In this document: piece by piece, positions 31,301 through 38,408 of the stretch | How the letters are laid out: every line of letters begins with the position of its first letter | Numbering within the stretch: position 1 is the first letter of the stretch | Source: a bacterium | GTDB taxonomy: Bacteria; Krumholzibacteriota; Krumholzibacteriia; LZORAL124-64-63 | NCBI GenBank assembly: GCA_003353795.1 | Contig: PIVY01000024.1 | Location: 1 to 38,408, forward strand | Length of the DNA: 38,408 nt | Direction of reading: 5' to 3' | Program-made: the position numbers and the translations under genes | Notes under the pieces: model-generated | The model's database searches: none | The model's input: the letters and a program-made list of their open reading frames with translations, nothing else | Told to the model about the DNA's origin: nothing

Positions 31301-31520
31301 GCGGCAGGTCGAGTTCTACGACCGGCGCGGCGACCTGCTCAAGACCCTGCGGCTGGAGGACTATCGGCTGTACGACGGTGGCGTCTGGCGCACCCACCGC
31401 ATGCACATGGTGAACCACCAGACCGGCAAGGAGACCGACATGGTCTACGGCGAGTACGCCTTCGGTACCGGCCTCGAGGATCGCGACTTCGTGCGCGGCG
31501 CCCTGGAGCGGGCCCGATGA
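28359..31520 (+). CDS. MMPL/RND permease fused to a LolA-like outer-membrane lipoprotein-sorting domain
   Basis: The product has 1053 residues. Residues about 1-775 are an MMPL-type RND permease: a first helix near 35-55, a large periplasmic loop, a sterol-sensing-like helical bundle with LGIADSVHLL (Asp299), and the second half with GIVVDDSVHFLTKY (Asp684, Asp685), the paired acidic residues of RND proton relays. Residues 781-1053 are a LolA-like domain of the outer-membrane lipoprotein-sorting type: FDSPADIEGTALL, WLYLPALKRVKRISS, GPFVGSEFAFEDF and GGVWRTHRMHM. The junction contains Met781 followed by a complete signal-like sequence (MKLKLSKSMAAMLVVVLAGT ... AIA). These domains are normally encoded by two adjacent genes. 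With the outer-membrane protein encoded next, this suggests a lipid or lipoprotein exporter spanning the envelope. Confidence 0.9.
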   Translation: MSSNKTTKTDDWALRFAQWTTSHRWWAIGLTVLLTVAAATGIGKLEFSNNYRVFFSPENPDLVAFEHFQDTYTKNDNILFVLQPAEGEVFEGELLAGIEWLTAAAWKIPHAIRVDAVTNYQHSWADGDDLTVEDLVRNGAQHSPEYLAARRDVALAEPLLVGSILAADARTTGINVTLQYPELSLEEVPAAVGEARALAAEMRERFPDLTVALTGVSMLNNAFAEAGQKDAGTLMPGMFAALVVLMLIVLRSVSGTLGTLFVISFSALTALGVAGHMGIKLNPINLTAPVIIMTLGIADSVHLLITALQRLRAGSDKLAAIRESVRVNALPVVITSVTTVIGFLSLNFSDAPPFRELGNITAIGIVAAMIHSLVFLPAFLSLVRLRAPRGAAGRSGLQAVMGRLADFVIHRHRAVLATTGVLALVLIASVPLIQLNDEFVKYFDHRVEFRGDAEWAMDNLTGIYLVEFSLPAAGEGGISEPEYLDGLERFTSWLRGQPEVRHVYSYADVIKRLNRNLHGDDPTYHTVPADRELAAQYLLLYELSLPYGLDLNDRISIDKDATRVTATISEMPTGDIRAFLDRAQEWLAVEAPDYMQTRPTGASVMFSFISQRNIESMLRGNLMAVALIAVVMVGALRSVRLGALSLVPNLVPILMTFGVWALLVRQVGMAAATVTATSLGIVVDDSVHFLTKYLRARREQGLDQPGAIRYAFETVGSAMVSTTVILSVGFAVLAFSTFRINNQMGLLTSIAVVLALAIDLLLLPALLMIGHRVRKPENRNMKLKLSKSMAAMLVVVLAGTATLPAIATAPTDDPVARGFAIAERSDSSDRGFGDSVVELRMILRNAAGSESTRRLLISTLEIPDIDQGDKSLVLFDSPADIEGTALLSHAQILDPDDQWLYLPALKRVKRISSVNKSGPFVGSEFAFEDFTALELGKYSYRWLGEEEHGGMLCDVVERTPAYEHSGYSRQVSWIDQTDHQVRQVEFYDRRGDLLKTLRLEDYRLYDGGVWRTHRMHMVNHQTGKETDMVYGEYAFGTGLEDRDFVRGALERAR
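30686..30701 (+). promoter_or_regulatory. internal ribosome-binding site and ATG inside the fusion gene
   Basis: GGAG (30686-30689) lies 9 bases before ATG 30699-30701, which is in frame with the fusion and begins the signal-like sequence of the LolA-like part. A separate, secreted LolA-like protein could therefore be made from the same mRNA. An out-of-frame TAG at 30692-30694 suggests that the two parts were once separate genes. Confidence 0.4.
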
Positions 31521-32707
31521 GGCACCTCGCAATCACCGCCGCGGTCCTGGCTCTCGTGGCCGGGACCGCAGCGGGTGGCGGCCTGGACCTGTCCGGGTTC
31601 GTGGCGGGCGAGACCCGCTGGTTTCCCGAAGAACCCGCCTACCCGGATCAGTTCGACGGTCTGCAGTCGTCGCTCGTGCTGCAACCCGAGTTCCGCTACC
31701 GCACCTCGAACCGCCGGCACACGTTCCGGCTCACACCCTTCCTGCGCCTCGACGACCGCGACGACGAGCGCACGCACTTCGATCTGCGCGAGGCCTACTG
31801 GCTTGCCGTGGCCGGCGACGTGGAGGTCCTCGTCGGGGTGAACACCGTCTTCTGGGGCGTCACCGAGTCGCGCCACCTGATCGACGTCGTCAACCAGGTC
31901 GACTACGTCGAGGATGTGGACGGCGAGGACAAGCTCGGACAGCCCATGATCCGCCTCTCCTGGCAACGCGACTGGGGTCGGCTCGAGGCCTTCGCCCTGG
32001 TGGGATTCCGCGAGATGACCCTGCCCGGCCCCGACGGCCGGCTCCGCCTTCCTCTGCCGATCACCGACGACGCCGACTTCCCGGACGGGCGCAGCGATCT
32101 GGACGCGGCTCTGCGTTGGTCGCACTACCTCGGCGATTTCGATCTCGGCCTGCACTTCTTCCACGGCATGGGCCGCGAGCCGGGCTTCCGCCCGGTCATC
32201 GGGACCGACGGTCTGCCCGCGCTCCAGCCGTTCTACAACCGCATCAACCAGCTCGGCATGGACGGCCAGTGGACCCGCGACGCCTGGCTCTGGAAGCTGG
32301 AGTGGCTCGTGCGCGAGGGCGATGGCGACACCTTCGCCGCGGCGGTCATGGGCTTCGAGTACACGCTCTACCAGCTGGGCGGCGGCAACGCCGATCTGGG
32401 TCTGCTGGGGGAGTTCCTCTACGACGGTCGCGACGACACCGCATCGGCGACCTTCTTCGATCGCGACGTGTTCGCCGGCGCCCGTCTCGCCCTCAACGAC
32501 GTCCATGACACCACCGTCCTCGCCGGCGCCGTGGTCGACGCCCGCGACGGTTCGACCGTGGCCCGGCTGGAGTTCGAGCGTCGCCTGAGCAATCGGTTCA
32601 AGCTGGAGATCGAGGGGCGCTTCTTCCTCGGCGTGGCCGACGACAACGCGGTGGCGTTCCTGCGGCAGGACAGCTTCCTGAATCTGCGATTGGCGTATGG
32701 TTTGTGA
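31517..32707 (+). CDS. DUF1302-like outer-membrane protein of the RND exporter cassette
   Basis: The product has 396 residues with a signal peptide (MRHLAITAAVLALVAGTAAG-GG). The start overlaps the fusion gene stop as ATGA (31517-31520), so translation is coupled; the frame stays open further upstream but only within the permease gene. The mature protein is made of alternating strands: DLSGFVAGETRWFPEE at the start, LVLQPEFRYRTSNRRHTFRL, DLREAYWLAVAGDVEVLVGV, and the end FLNLRLAYGL. This resembles the DUF1302 group of outer-membrane proteins, which commonly accompany RND permeases and LolA-like proteins. The likely role is the outer-membrane component for the same substrate. Confidence 0.82.
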   Translation: MRHLAITAAVLALVAGTAAGGGLDLSGFVAGETRWFPEEPAYPDQFDGLQSSLVLQPEFRYRTSNRRHTFRLTPFLRLDDRDDERTHFDLREAYWLAVAGDVEVLVGVNTVFWGVTESRHLIDVVNQVDYVEDVDGEDKLGQPMIRLSWQRDWGRLEAFALVGFREMTLPGPDGRLRLPLPITDDADFPDGRSDLDAALRWSHYLGDFDLGLHFFHGMGREPGFRPVIGTDGLPALQPFYNRINQLGMDGQWTRDAWLWKLEWLVREGDGDTFAAAVMGFEYTLYQLGGGNADLGLLGEFLYDGRDDTASATFFDRDVFAGARLALNDVHDTTVLAGAVVDARDGSTVARLEFERRLSNRFKLEIEGRFFLGVADDNAVAFLRQDSFLNLRLAYGL

Positions 32708-32732
32708 GGGAGGAAAGAAAAATCACACAAAT

Positions 32733-32748
32733 GTGAATCATGATTCAC
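32733..32748. promoter_or_regulatory. 16-base perfect palindrome upstream of the FG-GAP protein gene
   Basis: GTGAATCA-TGATTCAC is an uninterrupted palindrome in the 210-base gap after the exporter cassette. A -10-like TATTAT lies at 32758-32763, so the palindrome covers the -35 position of such a promoter. A looser inverted repeat, TTTGTG (32701-32706) with CACAAA (32726-32731), lies just upstream. A dimeric regulator is the simplest reading. The rest of the gap holds no gene I can support. Confidence 0.5.
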
Positions 32749-32917
32749 CCGAATCCGTATTATCAAGATGGCCAATTCGTGACGACGGTCCCGCGATCGG
32801 AAGAGATCCGGGATCACTGAATGCAGTTCTCGGACGCCGATGGCGACGACCCCACCCGGAACTTCAGGCATGGTTGACCCCGCGCCACGGTCTTCTCATT
32901 TCAGCCAGGAGTTTACG

Positions 32918-34585
32918 ATGCATGAGATCATGAACAGAAAGGTCGCCGTTCTCGGCGTCCTGCTCATCCTTTCCGCCCCGTCCGTGCATGCCCAGTGCGC
33001 CTCCGCGCAGCTGGCGACGCCCACCGCCACCGATTCCTTCGCCAACGACGAGTTCGGTATCGCCACCGATGTTTGCGATGGACTGGCCGTCGTCGGGGCT
33101 TTCAAGGACGATTTCGGAGTGGGCAGTGCCTACGTGTTCGAGTTCGACGGCGCCGGCTGGCAGCAGGTGGCCAAGCTCACGGCCTCCGATGGCGTAGGGG
33201 GCGACAGGTTCGGCGTCGCCGTCGGTGTCCACGGCGACGTGGTCATTGTCGGCGCCAACCAGCCCGCACCCGCCGAGCTGCCCGGCAAGGCCTACGTGTT
33301 CGAGAAGCCCGCGGGAGGCTGGGTCGACATGACCGAGACCGCCCGGCTCACCGCTTCCGACGCAGCCCCCAACGACAACTTCGGCTTCGCCGTGGACATC
33401 GACGGTGAGACCATCGTGATCGGCGCCTACCTCGACGACGCCGCCGACGTCAACACGGGCTCGGCTTACGTCTTCGAGCGGCCAATCTTCGGCTGGGTCG
33501 ATACGACCGAGACCGCCAAGCTCACCGCCGGCGACGCCGATGCCCACGACCAGTTCGGCATCGACGTGGCCATCGCCGGCGGCACCATCGCCGTGGGCGC
33601 CGACCGCGACGGCGACGTGGCCTTCAACGGAGGCGCCGCCTACGTCTTCGTGAAAGCCGGCGAACACTGGGTGACGGCGACCGACAGCGCCAAGCTGACC
33701 GTGGCCGCGCCGGTGGACTTCGACCGCTGCGGACTGTCCGTGGGCGTGGGCGACGGCTTCGTGGTGGCCGGCGCCTGGGGCGACGACGGGGCCGCCGACA
33801 AGGCCGGCGTGGTCCACGTCTTCGAGCGTCCGCTCACCGGCTGGAGCGACATGACCGCCACCGCCGAGCTCAGCGCCAGCGACGCCGCGTCCGGCGACCA
33901 CCTCGGCTGGTCCGTGGACGTCGACGGCGCCGTGGTGGTGGCCGGGGCGCCGGCCAACCTCTTCGACGGTTCGGGCTTCGGCGCCGCCTACCTGTATCTG
34001 CAGCCGGACACAGGCTGGATCGACGCCACCGAAGACGCCCGCCTGGAGTCCTCCGAGCTCGCCGAGGACGACGATTTCGCCACGGCCGTGTCCATCAGCG
34101 GCCCGCTGGTCAACGTCGGCGCGCACTTCTTCGCCACGGGCGGCTACATGAACGCCGGCGCCGCCTACCTCTTCGGCGGCGCCATGGACTGCAACGCCGA
34201 TCAGGAACTCGACCTCTGCGAGATCATGTCTGGATCCGGCGACGACGCCGACGGCAACGGCATGCTCGACGAGTGCGAGGGTACCACCGCGGTGGCGGTC
34301 CGGCCGGCCGGCCTCCAGCTTGCCCAGAACCACCCGAACCCGTTCAACCCGCGCACCGAGATCCACTTCACCGTGCCCGCGGACGGCGTGGGCTCCTTGC
34401 GGGTCTTCGATCTCCACGGCAGGCTGGTGCGGACGCTGCGCGAGGGACTGTTCGCCATGGGTGAGGGGTCGATGGTCTGGAACGGCCGTGACGACGGCGG
34501 GCGTGCGGTGGGCAGCGGGGTGTACGTCTATCGCCTGCACGTCGCGGGCCAGGTGCAGGAGCGGAGGATGATCCTGCTGAAATAG
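32918..34585 (+). CDS. secreted FG-GAP beta-propeller protein with FlgD-like C-terminal sorting domain
   Basis: The product has 555 residues from ATG 32918 (AGGAG 6 bases upstream); a second Met four codons later is an alternative. A signal peptide ends PSVHA-QC. About seven FG-GAP-type blades follow, each with a pattern like DEFGIATDVCDGLAVVGA, GSAYVFE, and AKLTASD; this is the integrin-like propeller. Next come two acidic Ca-binding-like loops, DCNADQELDLCEI and DADGNGMLDECEG, of the thrombospondin type 3 or dockerin-like kind. The last ~80 residues begin NHPNPFNPRTEIHFTVP and end GVYVYRLHVAGQVQERRMI, the FlgD/T9SS-like sorting domain also present in the protein at 26148. It should be exported to the surface or medium. 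The gene is monocistronic. Confidence 0.88.
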   Translation: MHEIMNRKVAVLGVLLILSAPSVHAQCASAQLATPTATDSFANDEFGIATDVCDGLAVVGAFKDDFGVGSAYVFEFDGAGWQQVAKLTASDGVGGDRFGVAVGVHGDVVIVGANQPAPAELPGKAYVFEKPAGGWVDMTETARLTASDAAPNDNFGFAVDIDGETIVIGAYLDDAADVNTGSAYVFERPIFGWVDTTETAKLTAGDADAHDQFGIDVAIAGGTIAVGADRDGDVAFNGGAAYVFVKAGEHWVTATDSAKLTVAAPVDFDRCGLSVGVGDGFVVAGAWGDDGAADKAGVVHVFERPLTGWSDMTATAELSASDAASGDHLGWSVDVDGAVVVAGAPANLFDGSGFGAAYLYLQPDTGWIDATEDARLESSELAEDDDFATAVSISGPLVNVGAHFFATGGYMNAGAAYLFGGAMDCNADQELDLCEIMSGSGDDADGNGMLDECEGTTAVAVRPAGLQLAQNHPNPFNPRTEIHFTVPADGVGSLRVFDLHGRLVRTLREGLFAMGEGSMVWNGRDDGGRAVGSGVYVYRLHVAGQVQERRMILLK

Positions 34586-34604
34586 TCCGTCTCTCGGTCG
34601 AAGT

Positions 34605-34646
34605 AAGCCCGGTTGTCGAGTTCGTGAGGGCGAGACAGCCGGGCTT
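34605..34646. terminator. hairpin between convergent genes
   Basis: AAGCCCGG-T-TGTC (34605-34617) pairs with GACA-G-CCGGGCTT (34634-34646), with one T-G wobble in the stem and a 16-base loop. It lies between the stop codons of the FG-GAP gene and the kinase gene and could terminate both directions. There is no true T-run. Confidence 0.5.
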
Positions 34647-34685
34647 CTCGCTGCGCGCGAGTCATCGGCCGGTCGAGCGGATCGA

Positions 34686-37328
34686 TCACCGGAATCCCCG
34701 CACCAGGACCGCATCTTCCCGCGCGTCGCCACGCGACATGACGAGGCGGCCATCGGTGGTCCAGTCGTGGAAGATCACCGATTGATCCGCGAACGTGGTG
34801 AGCTGCTCGGCATCGCCGCCGTCGACGGGCAGGCGCCAGAGGTTGCGCACGCCGTCACCCTCGGCTGCGAAGGTGAGCGCCGATCCGTCGGGGGTCCAGC
34901 GGATCGAGTCGTCGTCGATCCGGCGTTCGAGCAGTTCGGTCCCCAGGGCGAGCTCCACCACGAGGTGGCCGTCGACCATCGACGCCACGCGTACGGCCCG
35001 CGTGCCGTCATCTCTCCAGTCGGTGACGAAGGCGACCCGGGCTCCTTCCGGCGACACGGCCGGCGGTCCTGCCGGGTGCGCCACGACCTCCACGCTCTCG
35101 CCGCCGTCAATGGGGACCTTGTTGATGGTCTCGTGGTTCGCGGCGCGGTTCCGGTACACGATCCACCGCCCGTCCGGAGTGAAGCGGGGATAGGATCGTC
35201 CGGTCTGCAGGTCGGTGATGCGTCGCAGGTCGGAGCCGTCGGAGCGCTGCAGCCAGACGCCGTCGGAGCCCTCGCGCCAGGAGGAGTAGACCAGCAGCGA
35301 GCCGTCCGGGGAGACGTCCGGACTGCGGCAGGTATTCTCGTCGCCGACGAGGACGTCGCTGCCGTCGGCGGGGTCGACGATGGCCATGCGGAAGTCGCGC
35401 CGCACCTCGACGATGCGACCGTCCGGCATGGCGGCCAGCCCGAAGTTGCCGTGGACGAGACCGTCGGTGATCCGGCGAACCCGGTTCGGATGGCCGGCCG
35501 GCGCCTCCCAGAGATCGGCATGCCATTCCGACTGCACGGATACCAGGCTGCGTCCGTCGGCGGTGACGCTCACGCCGAGGTAGTTGCTGGTGTCGGTGGT
35601 CAGGCGGCGGGCCGCGCCGTCGAGGTCGGTCTGGATCCAGAGGTGGTAGAACCAGCCCGATCGCTCGTGGGCGCCGGAGATCAGCAGGCTCGATTCGTCG
35701 GGCAGCCAGGCGAGGCCGTGGACGTCGCCCCAGCCGTCGGCAAGGAACTGGCGAGTACCGGATACGACGTCGTGAACCTGGATCAGCGTCCACTTGTCGT
35801 CGGAGTCGTACACCGGAGCGGCGATCCGGCCGCCGTCCGGCGACCAGGCGAGCGCGGGCAGAAGGTGCTCGCCGGCGCCGGTGAGACTATCGGCCGCCGA
35901 GCCGTCGAGGTGGTGGATGATGGGGGTCTCTCGACCCGTGGAATCGACCATCACCATGGCGATGCTCTGCCCGTCCGGCGCCATCACCGCGAGGCCCGCC
36001 ACGCCACCGATGATCCGTCGCGGCTGACCGCCCAGCACGGGGATGCGGTAGAGCACGCCAGGGGCGGTTTCCCAGGAGCCCAGGCGTGGTGCTGCGACGT
36101 AGTACAGGTATTCGCCGTCGTCGCCGAACATGGGTGGTCCCATGAACTGGTCTACGGGTTCGACGATGCTCAGGTCGGAGCCGGTGGCCAGCTGACGTAC
36201 GCGCAGGTTCGTCAATCCGTCCCGGTTCTCGACGTAGGCCAGGGATCGACCGTCGGGTGAGATGGCCGCGTGTACGACCACGCCCGAGGTGGTGAGCCGC
36301 TCCACGGTGATGACTGGAGTCTCGATCTCGGGACCGTCGGCGGTGGGCGCGAGAATCCGCCCGAGTCCGAACGCCACGGCGGTGGTCACCACGAGGGCGG
36401 CGAGCGAGTTGCGGGAAGAGGGCCGGCTCTGCACGACCGGCTCCGGCGGCGACTCCCGCAGTTCGTCGCGCAGGGCCTCGAGCTGATTGCGAAGGTCCTG
36501 GGCCGATTGGGTGCGCTGCTCGGGATCCTTCTGCAACGCGGCGGTGACGATGCGGCCGAGCTGGCGTGGCCATCGCGGCGCTACCTCGTGAACCGGAGGC
36601 GGGGTCTCCTTGACCACTGCCGCGAGCACCGACAGCGCGCTGTCGCCCTGGAACGGCACGGCGCCCGCTGCCATCTCATGAAGCATGACGCCCAGGGAGA
36701 AGACGTCGGCGCGCTGGGTCACGTCCCGGCCCTCAGCCTGTTCGGGCGCCATGTAGGCGATGGTGCCCACGAGGGCGCCCTCGGTGGTGATGCGGGGGTC
36801 GACGGTGATCGTGGGCGTGAGCGAGGAGTCGGGCGAGACGGGAGGGGCGTCGTCGCGCAGCTTGGCCAGGCCGAAGTCGAGGACCCGCAATCGTTCATCG
36901 CTGTCGATCATGACGTTGGCCGGCTTGAGATCACGGTGCACGATTCCGTGGCGATGAGCGCCCGCCACGGCACTGCACAGCGCGATGGCCCAGTCGAAGA
37001 ATCGCTCCTGCGGCAGGCCGCCGGGCGGGATGTGGTCCGACAGCGGTCGGCCGTCCACCAGCTGCATGGTGAGGAAGCGGTGGCCGTCGATGGACTCGAC
37101 GGAGTGGATGGCGACGATGTTGGGGTGATCGAGCGCGGCCAGGGCGCGGGCCTCGCGTTCGAAACGCTCGACACGATCGGGGTCGTCGGCGAGTGCGGGA
37201 GGCAATGTCTTGAGAGCCACGTCCCGATCCAGGCGCGTGTCGCGGGCACGGTAGACCTGTCCCATGGCGCCGGCGCCGAGGTCGCCGGTGATCTCGTAGG
37301 GTCCAAGTGACCGGCCGATCAGGCTCAT
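34686..37328 (-). CDS. transmembrane Ser/Thr protein kinase with TolB-like beta-propeller
   Basis: The product has 880 residues. Residues about 11-285 are a Hanks-type kinase (PknB-like) with all key residues: glycine loop GAGAMGQVY, Lys40 in DVALK, catalytic HRDLKPANV (Asp133), DFG 151-153 and APE 194-196. A single transmembrane helix (about 307-326, LAALVVTTAVAFGLGRILA) separates it from an extracytoplasmic domain (about 340-880) with TolB/DPP-IV-like blades: AAISPDGRSLAYVENRDG, RFTPDGRWIVYRN, WTPDGSALTFAAEGDG and others. Such kinases are common in Acidobacteria and some candidate phyla, where the propeller is assumed to sense an external signal. The start is fixed by the kinase N-terminus; a GAGG is present but some 11 bases away. 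Confidence 0.93.
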   Translation of the reverse strand: MSLIGRSLGPYEITGDLGAGAMGQVYRARDTRLDRDVALKTLPPALADDPDRVERFEREARALAALDHPNIVAIHSVESIDGHRFLTMQLVDGRPLSDHIPPGGLPQERFFDWAIALCSAVAGAHRHGIVHRDLKPANVMIDSDERLRVLDFGLAKLRDDAPPVSPDSSLTPTITVDPRITTEGALVGTIAYMAPEQAEGRDVTQRADVFSLGVMLHEMAAGAVPFQGDSALSVLAAVVKETPPPVHEVAPRWPRQLGRIVTAALQKDPEQRTQSAQDLRNQLEALRDELRESPPEPVVQSRPSSRNSLAALVVTTAVAFGLGRILAPTADGPEIETPVITVERLTTSGVVVHAAISPDGRSLAYVENRDGLTNLRVRQLATGSDLSIVEPVDQFMGPPMFGDDGEYLYYVAAPRLGSWETAPGVLYRIPVLGGQPRRIIGGVAGLAVMAPDGQSIAMVMVDSTGRETPIIHHLDGSAADSLTGAGEHLLPALAWSPDGGRIAAPVYDSDDKWTLIQVHDVVSGTRQFLADGWGDVHGLAWLPDESSLLISGAHERSGWFYHLWIQTDLDGAARRLTTDTSNYLGVSVTADGRSLVSVQSEWHADLWEAPAGHPNRVRRITDGLVHGNFGLAAMPDGRIVEVRRDFRMAIVDPADGSDVLVGDENTCRSPDVSPDGSLLVYSSWREGSDGVWLQRSDGSDLRRITDLQTGRSYPRFTPDGRWIVYRNRAANHETINKVPIDGGESVEVVAHPAGPPAVSPEGARVAFVTDWRDDGTRAVRVASMVDGHLVVELALGTELLERRIDDDSIRWTPDGSALTFAAEGDGVRNLWRLPVDGGDAEQLTTFADQSVIFHDWTTDGRLVMSRGDAREDAVLVRGFR

Positions 37329-37429
37329 GATGGAGTCGTCCTCAGAGTCGTACCGCGTATTCCGGGCCGAGGTCGGTAGGATAACAAAGAGGATGGGATA
37401 TCTCTACTATGGAGGCGAACACCTCGAAA

Positions 37430-37463
37430 GAACGCCCCCGGCCAGGATTGTCCGGGGGCGTTC
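37430..37463 (-). terminator. terminator hairpin after the glycine-rich gene
   Basis: GAACGCCCCCGG (37430-37441) and CCGGGGGCGTTC (37452-37463) form a perfect 12-bp stem with a 10-base loop, followed on the minus strand by CTTT. It lies 28 bases after the stop of the glycine-rich gene and before the kinase gene on the same strand. Confidence 0.7.
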
Positions 37464-37490
37464 ATGTGGTCCACCGACTCGAACCGGAAA

Positions 37491-38408
37491 CTAGCCGGAA
37501 ACCTCACCGGAGCCGCCGAGGTCGCCAGTGGGAGCGCGATCGACGGTACCTCCCCGCAGTCCGCCACGGCCACCCTCGCCGGGTGCGCCGATCTCGAAAG
37601 TGGGCTCGGTCACCGTGGGGGTCGATTCGTGATTGTAGATCCCGAAGCTGGGTCCGCCCGGGCCGCCGGCGCCGCCACCGCCGCCGCCGCCCTCACCGCC
37701 GGGGCCGCCCTGACCGCCGCGGCCAACCTCGTCGGCGCAGGCCGAGGCGCCGAAGCCGCCGCTGCCGCCACCGCCACCCGCGCCGCCATTGCCTCCCGCG
37801 CCGCCCTGGCCGCCGCTGCCGGAAACGAAGGTGCAGTGTTCAAAGACAGGGGCCGAACCGGTGAGGAACACGGCGAAGGAGCCGTGGCCGCCGCCAGCGC
37901 CGGTGCCGCCGGTGCCGCCCTCGCCGCCGCCGCCGCCGCCGCCACCACCGTTGCCTCCGCCGTCGTCGACATCCGGACCGCCGCGGCCGGCGCCACCGCC
38001 GCCACCGCCGCCGCCGGAGCCGTGATCGCCACGACCGCCGTCGCCGGAGGTCAGCGGTAGCCACTGACCCTGGCCGACGGTGCCCGAGGCCGACGCGGCG
38101 GAGCCGAAGCTGCCCCCCGAACCGCTCGGCCCCACGCCGCCGTTGGCGCCGTTGATGCCCACCCCACCGGCGATGCCACCATTGCCGCCGGTGCCGCCGT
38201 TGCAACCGCCCGAGGCGCCGGTCTGACCGTTGTTGGCGCCCTGGGCGCCGCCGCTGCCTCCCGTGCCACCGCTGCAGGCGACGGTGGGAGCATTGCCGCC
38301 GACACCGCCCATGCCGCGATCTATGTAGGAAACGGGGCTGATGAAACCATCAATATCACTGTTCATTAAAAGTTCAAGAGCGCAATGCCCCGATGTGTTA
38401 TCGGTCAT
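37491..38408 (-). CDS. glycine-rich secreted beta-helix-like protein (partial, N-terminus missing)
   Basis: The frame is open to the right edge, giving the last ~305 residues. An ATG sits exactly at the edge, but the sequence after it (SGHCALELLMNSDIDGF) has no signal peptide, so the true start is probably outside the window. Most of the protein is Gly-rich low-complexity sequence (GG/GA/GN triplets) interrupted by beta-helix-like turns: APVFEHCTFVSGSGG and GIYNHESTPTVTEPTF, similar to the turns in the beta-helix protein at 26148. Composition recalls PE-PGRS and other Gly-rich surface proteins, but there is no homology I can claim. No sorting domain is seen at this C-terminus. The function is unknown; surface location is inferred. 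Confidence 0.65.
   Translation of the reverse strand: MTDNTSGHCALELLMNSDIDGFISPVSYIDRGMGGVGGNAPTVACSGGTGGSGGAQGANNGQTGASGGCNGGTGGNGGIAGGVGINGANGGVGPSGSGGSFGSAASASGTVGQGQWLPLTSGDGGRGDHGSGGGGGGGGAGRGGPDVDDGGGNGGGGGGGGGEGGTGGTGAGGGHGSFAVFLTGSAPVFEHCTFVSGSGGQGGAGGNGGAGGGGGSGGFGASACADEVGRGGQGGPGGEGGGGGGGAGGPGGPSFGIYNHESTPTVTEPTFEIGAPGEGGRGGLRGGTVDRAPTGDLGGSGEVSG

Noticed and set aside
29832-31532. Long antisense frame opposite the RND-LolA gene
   Set aside because: It is a shadow of the coding strand; no start signals or domains, and the plus strand encodes a complete permease and sorting domain.
37640-38290. CRISPR-like or simple-sequence array in the GCC-rich region
   Set aside because: The repeats are irregular glycine codons (read on the minus strand) in an open frame, not constant repeats with unique spacers.

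Overview
The window is high-GC bacterial chromosome with tightly packed genes on both strands. Most genes have a clear Shine-Dalgarno site and a few use TTG starts. Many products carry signal peptides, lipoboxes or outer-membrane barrel ends. Two secreted proteins end in an NPFNP/FlgD-like C-terminal domain of the kind found in the Fibrobacteres-Chlorobi-Bacteroidetes (FCB) superphylum and allied candidate phyla such as Krumholzibacteriota, Eisenbacteria and Latescibacteria. I infer a Gram-negative FCB-affiliated organism of that sort. No rRNA, tRNA, CRISPR, phage or insertion-sequence gene was seen.

Layout: 1-2.1 kb (minus) has a secreted CBM9-like protein followed by an LVIVD-repeat propeller that runs off the left edge. 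2.2-4.1 kb (plus) has a small DUF4395 membrane protein and a secreted NHL-type propeller behind a strongly structured leader. 4.1-5.4 kb is an AAA_14/DUF4143 ATPase with an AT-rich, apparently leaderless promoter containing repeated operator-like sites. 5.5-10.3 kb (minus) is a two-gene glycosidase operon, GH38 then GH20. 10.4-13.3 kb has a polytopic GT-C-like membrane protein and a divergent EamA/DMT transporter. 13.3-15.0 kb has a small helical protein with a perfect hairpin terminator and a DUF4097-type protein built of DTGSG repeats.

15.0-24.5 kb is dominated by envelope proteins on the minus strand: three paralogous outer-membrane-barrel-like proteins of about 384-404 aa, a methyltransferase overlapping one of them, two paralogous propeller lipoproteins in tandem, and a stand-alone proteasome-beta-like Ntn hydrolase with serine instead of threonine at the mature N-terminus. 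The two lipoproteins, one barrel and the Ntn hydrolase form a compact run (24533 down to 18963) behind a good sigma70-type promoter at 24567-24595. A YfcC-type transporter and a parallel beta-helix protein with a sorting domain lie upstream.

27.6-32.7 kb (plus) is a TetR-controlled export cassette: a TetR regulator, an MMPL/RND permease fused in frame to a LolA-like lipoprotein-sorting domain, and an outer-membrane protein overlapping it by ATGA. Similar palindromes lie in front of the regulator and of the permease. 32.7-38.4 kb has an FG-GAP propeller with a sorting domain, a transmembrane Ser/Thr kinase with a TolB-like propeller, and the C-terminal part of a glycine-rich secreted protein cut by the right edge.

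The main candidates for new biology are the Ser1 proteasome-like hydrolase in its envelope operon, the RND-LolA fusion with a preserved internal start and signal sequence, the barrel paralogue family, and the operator array of the AAA ATPase.
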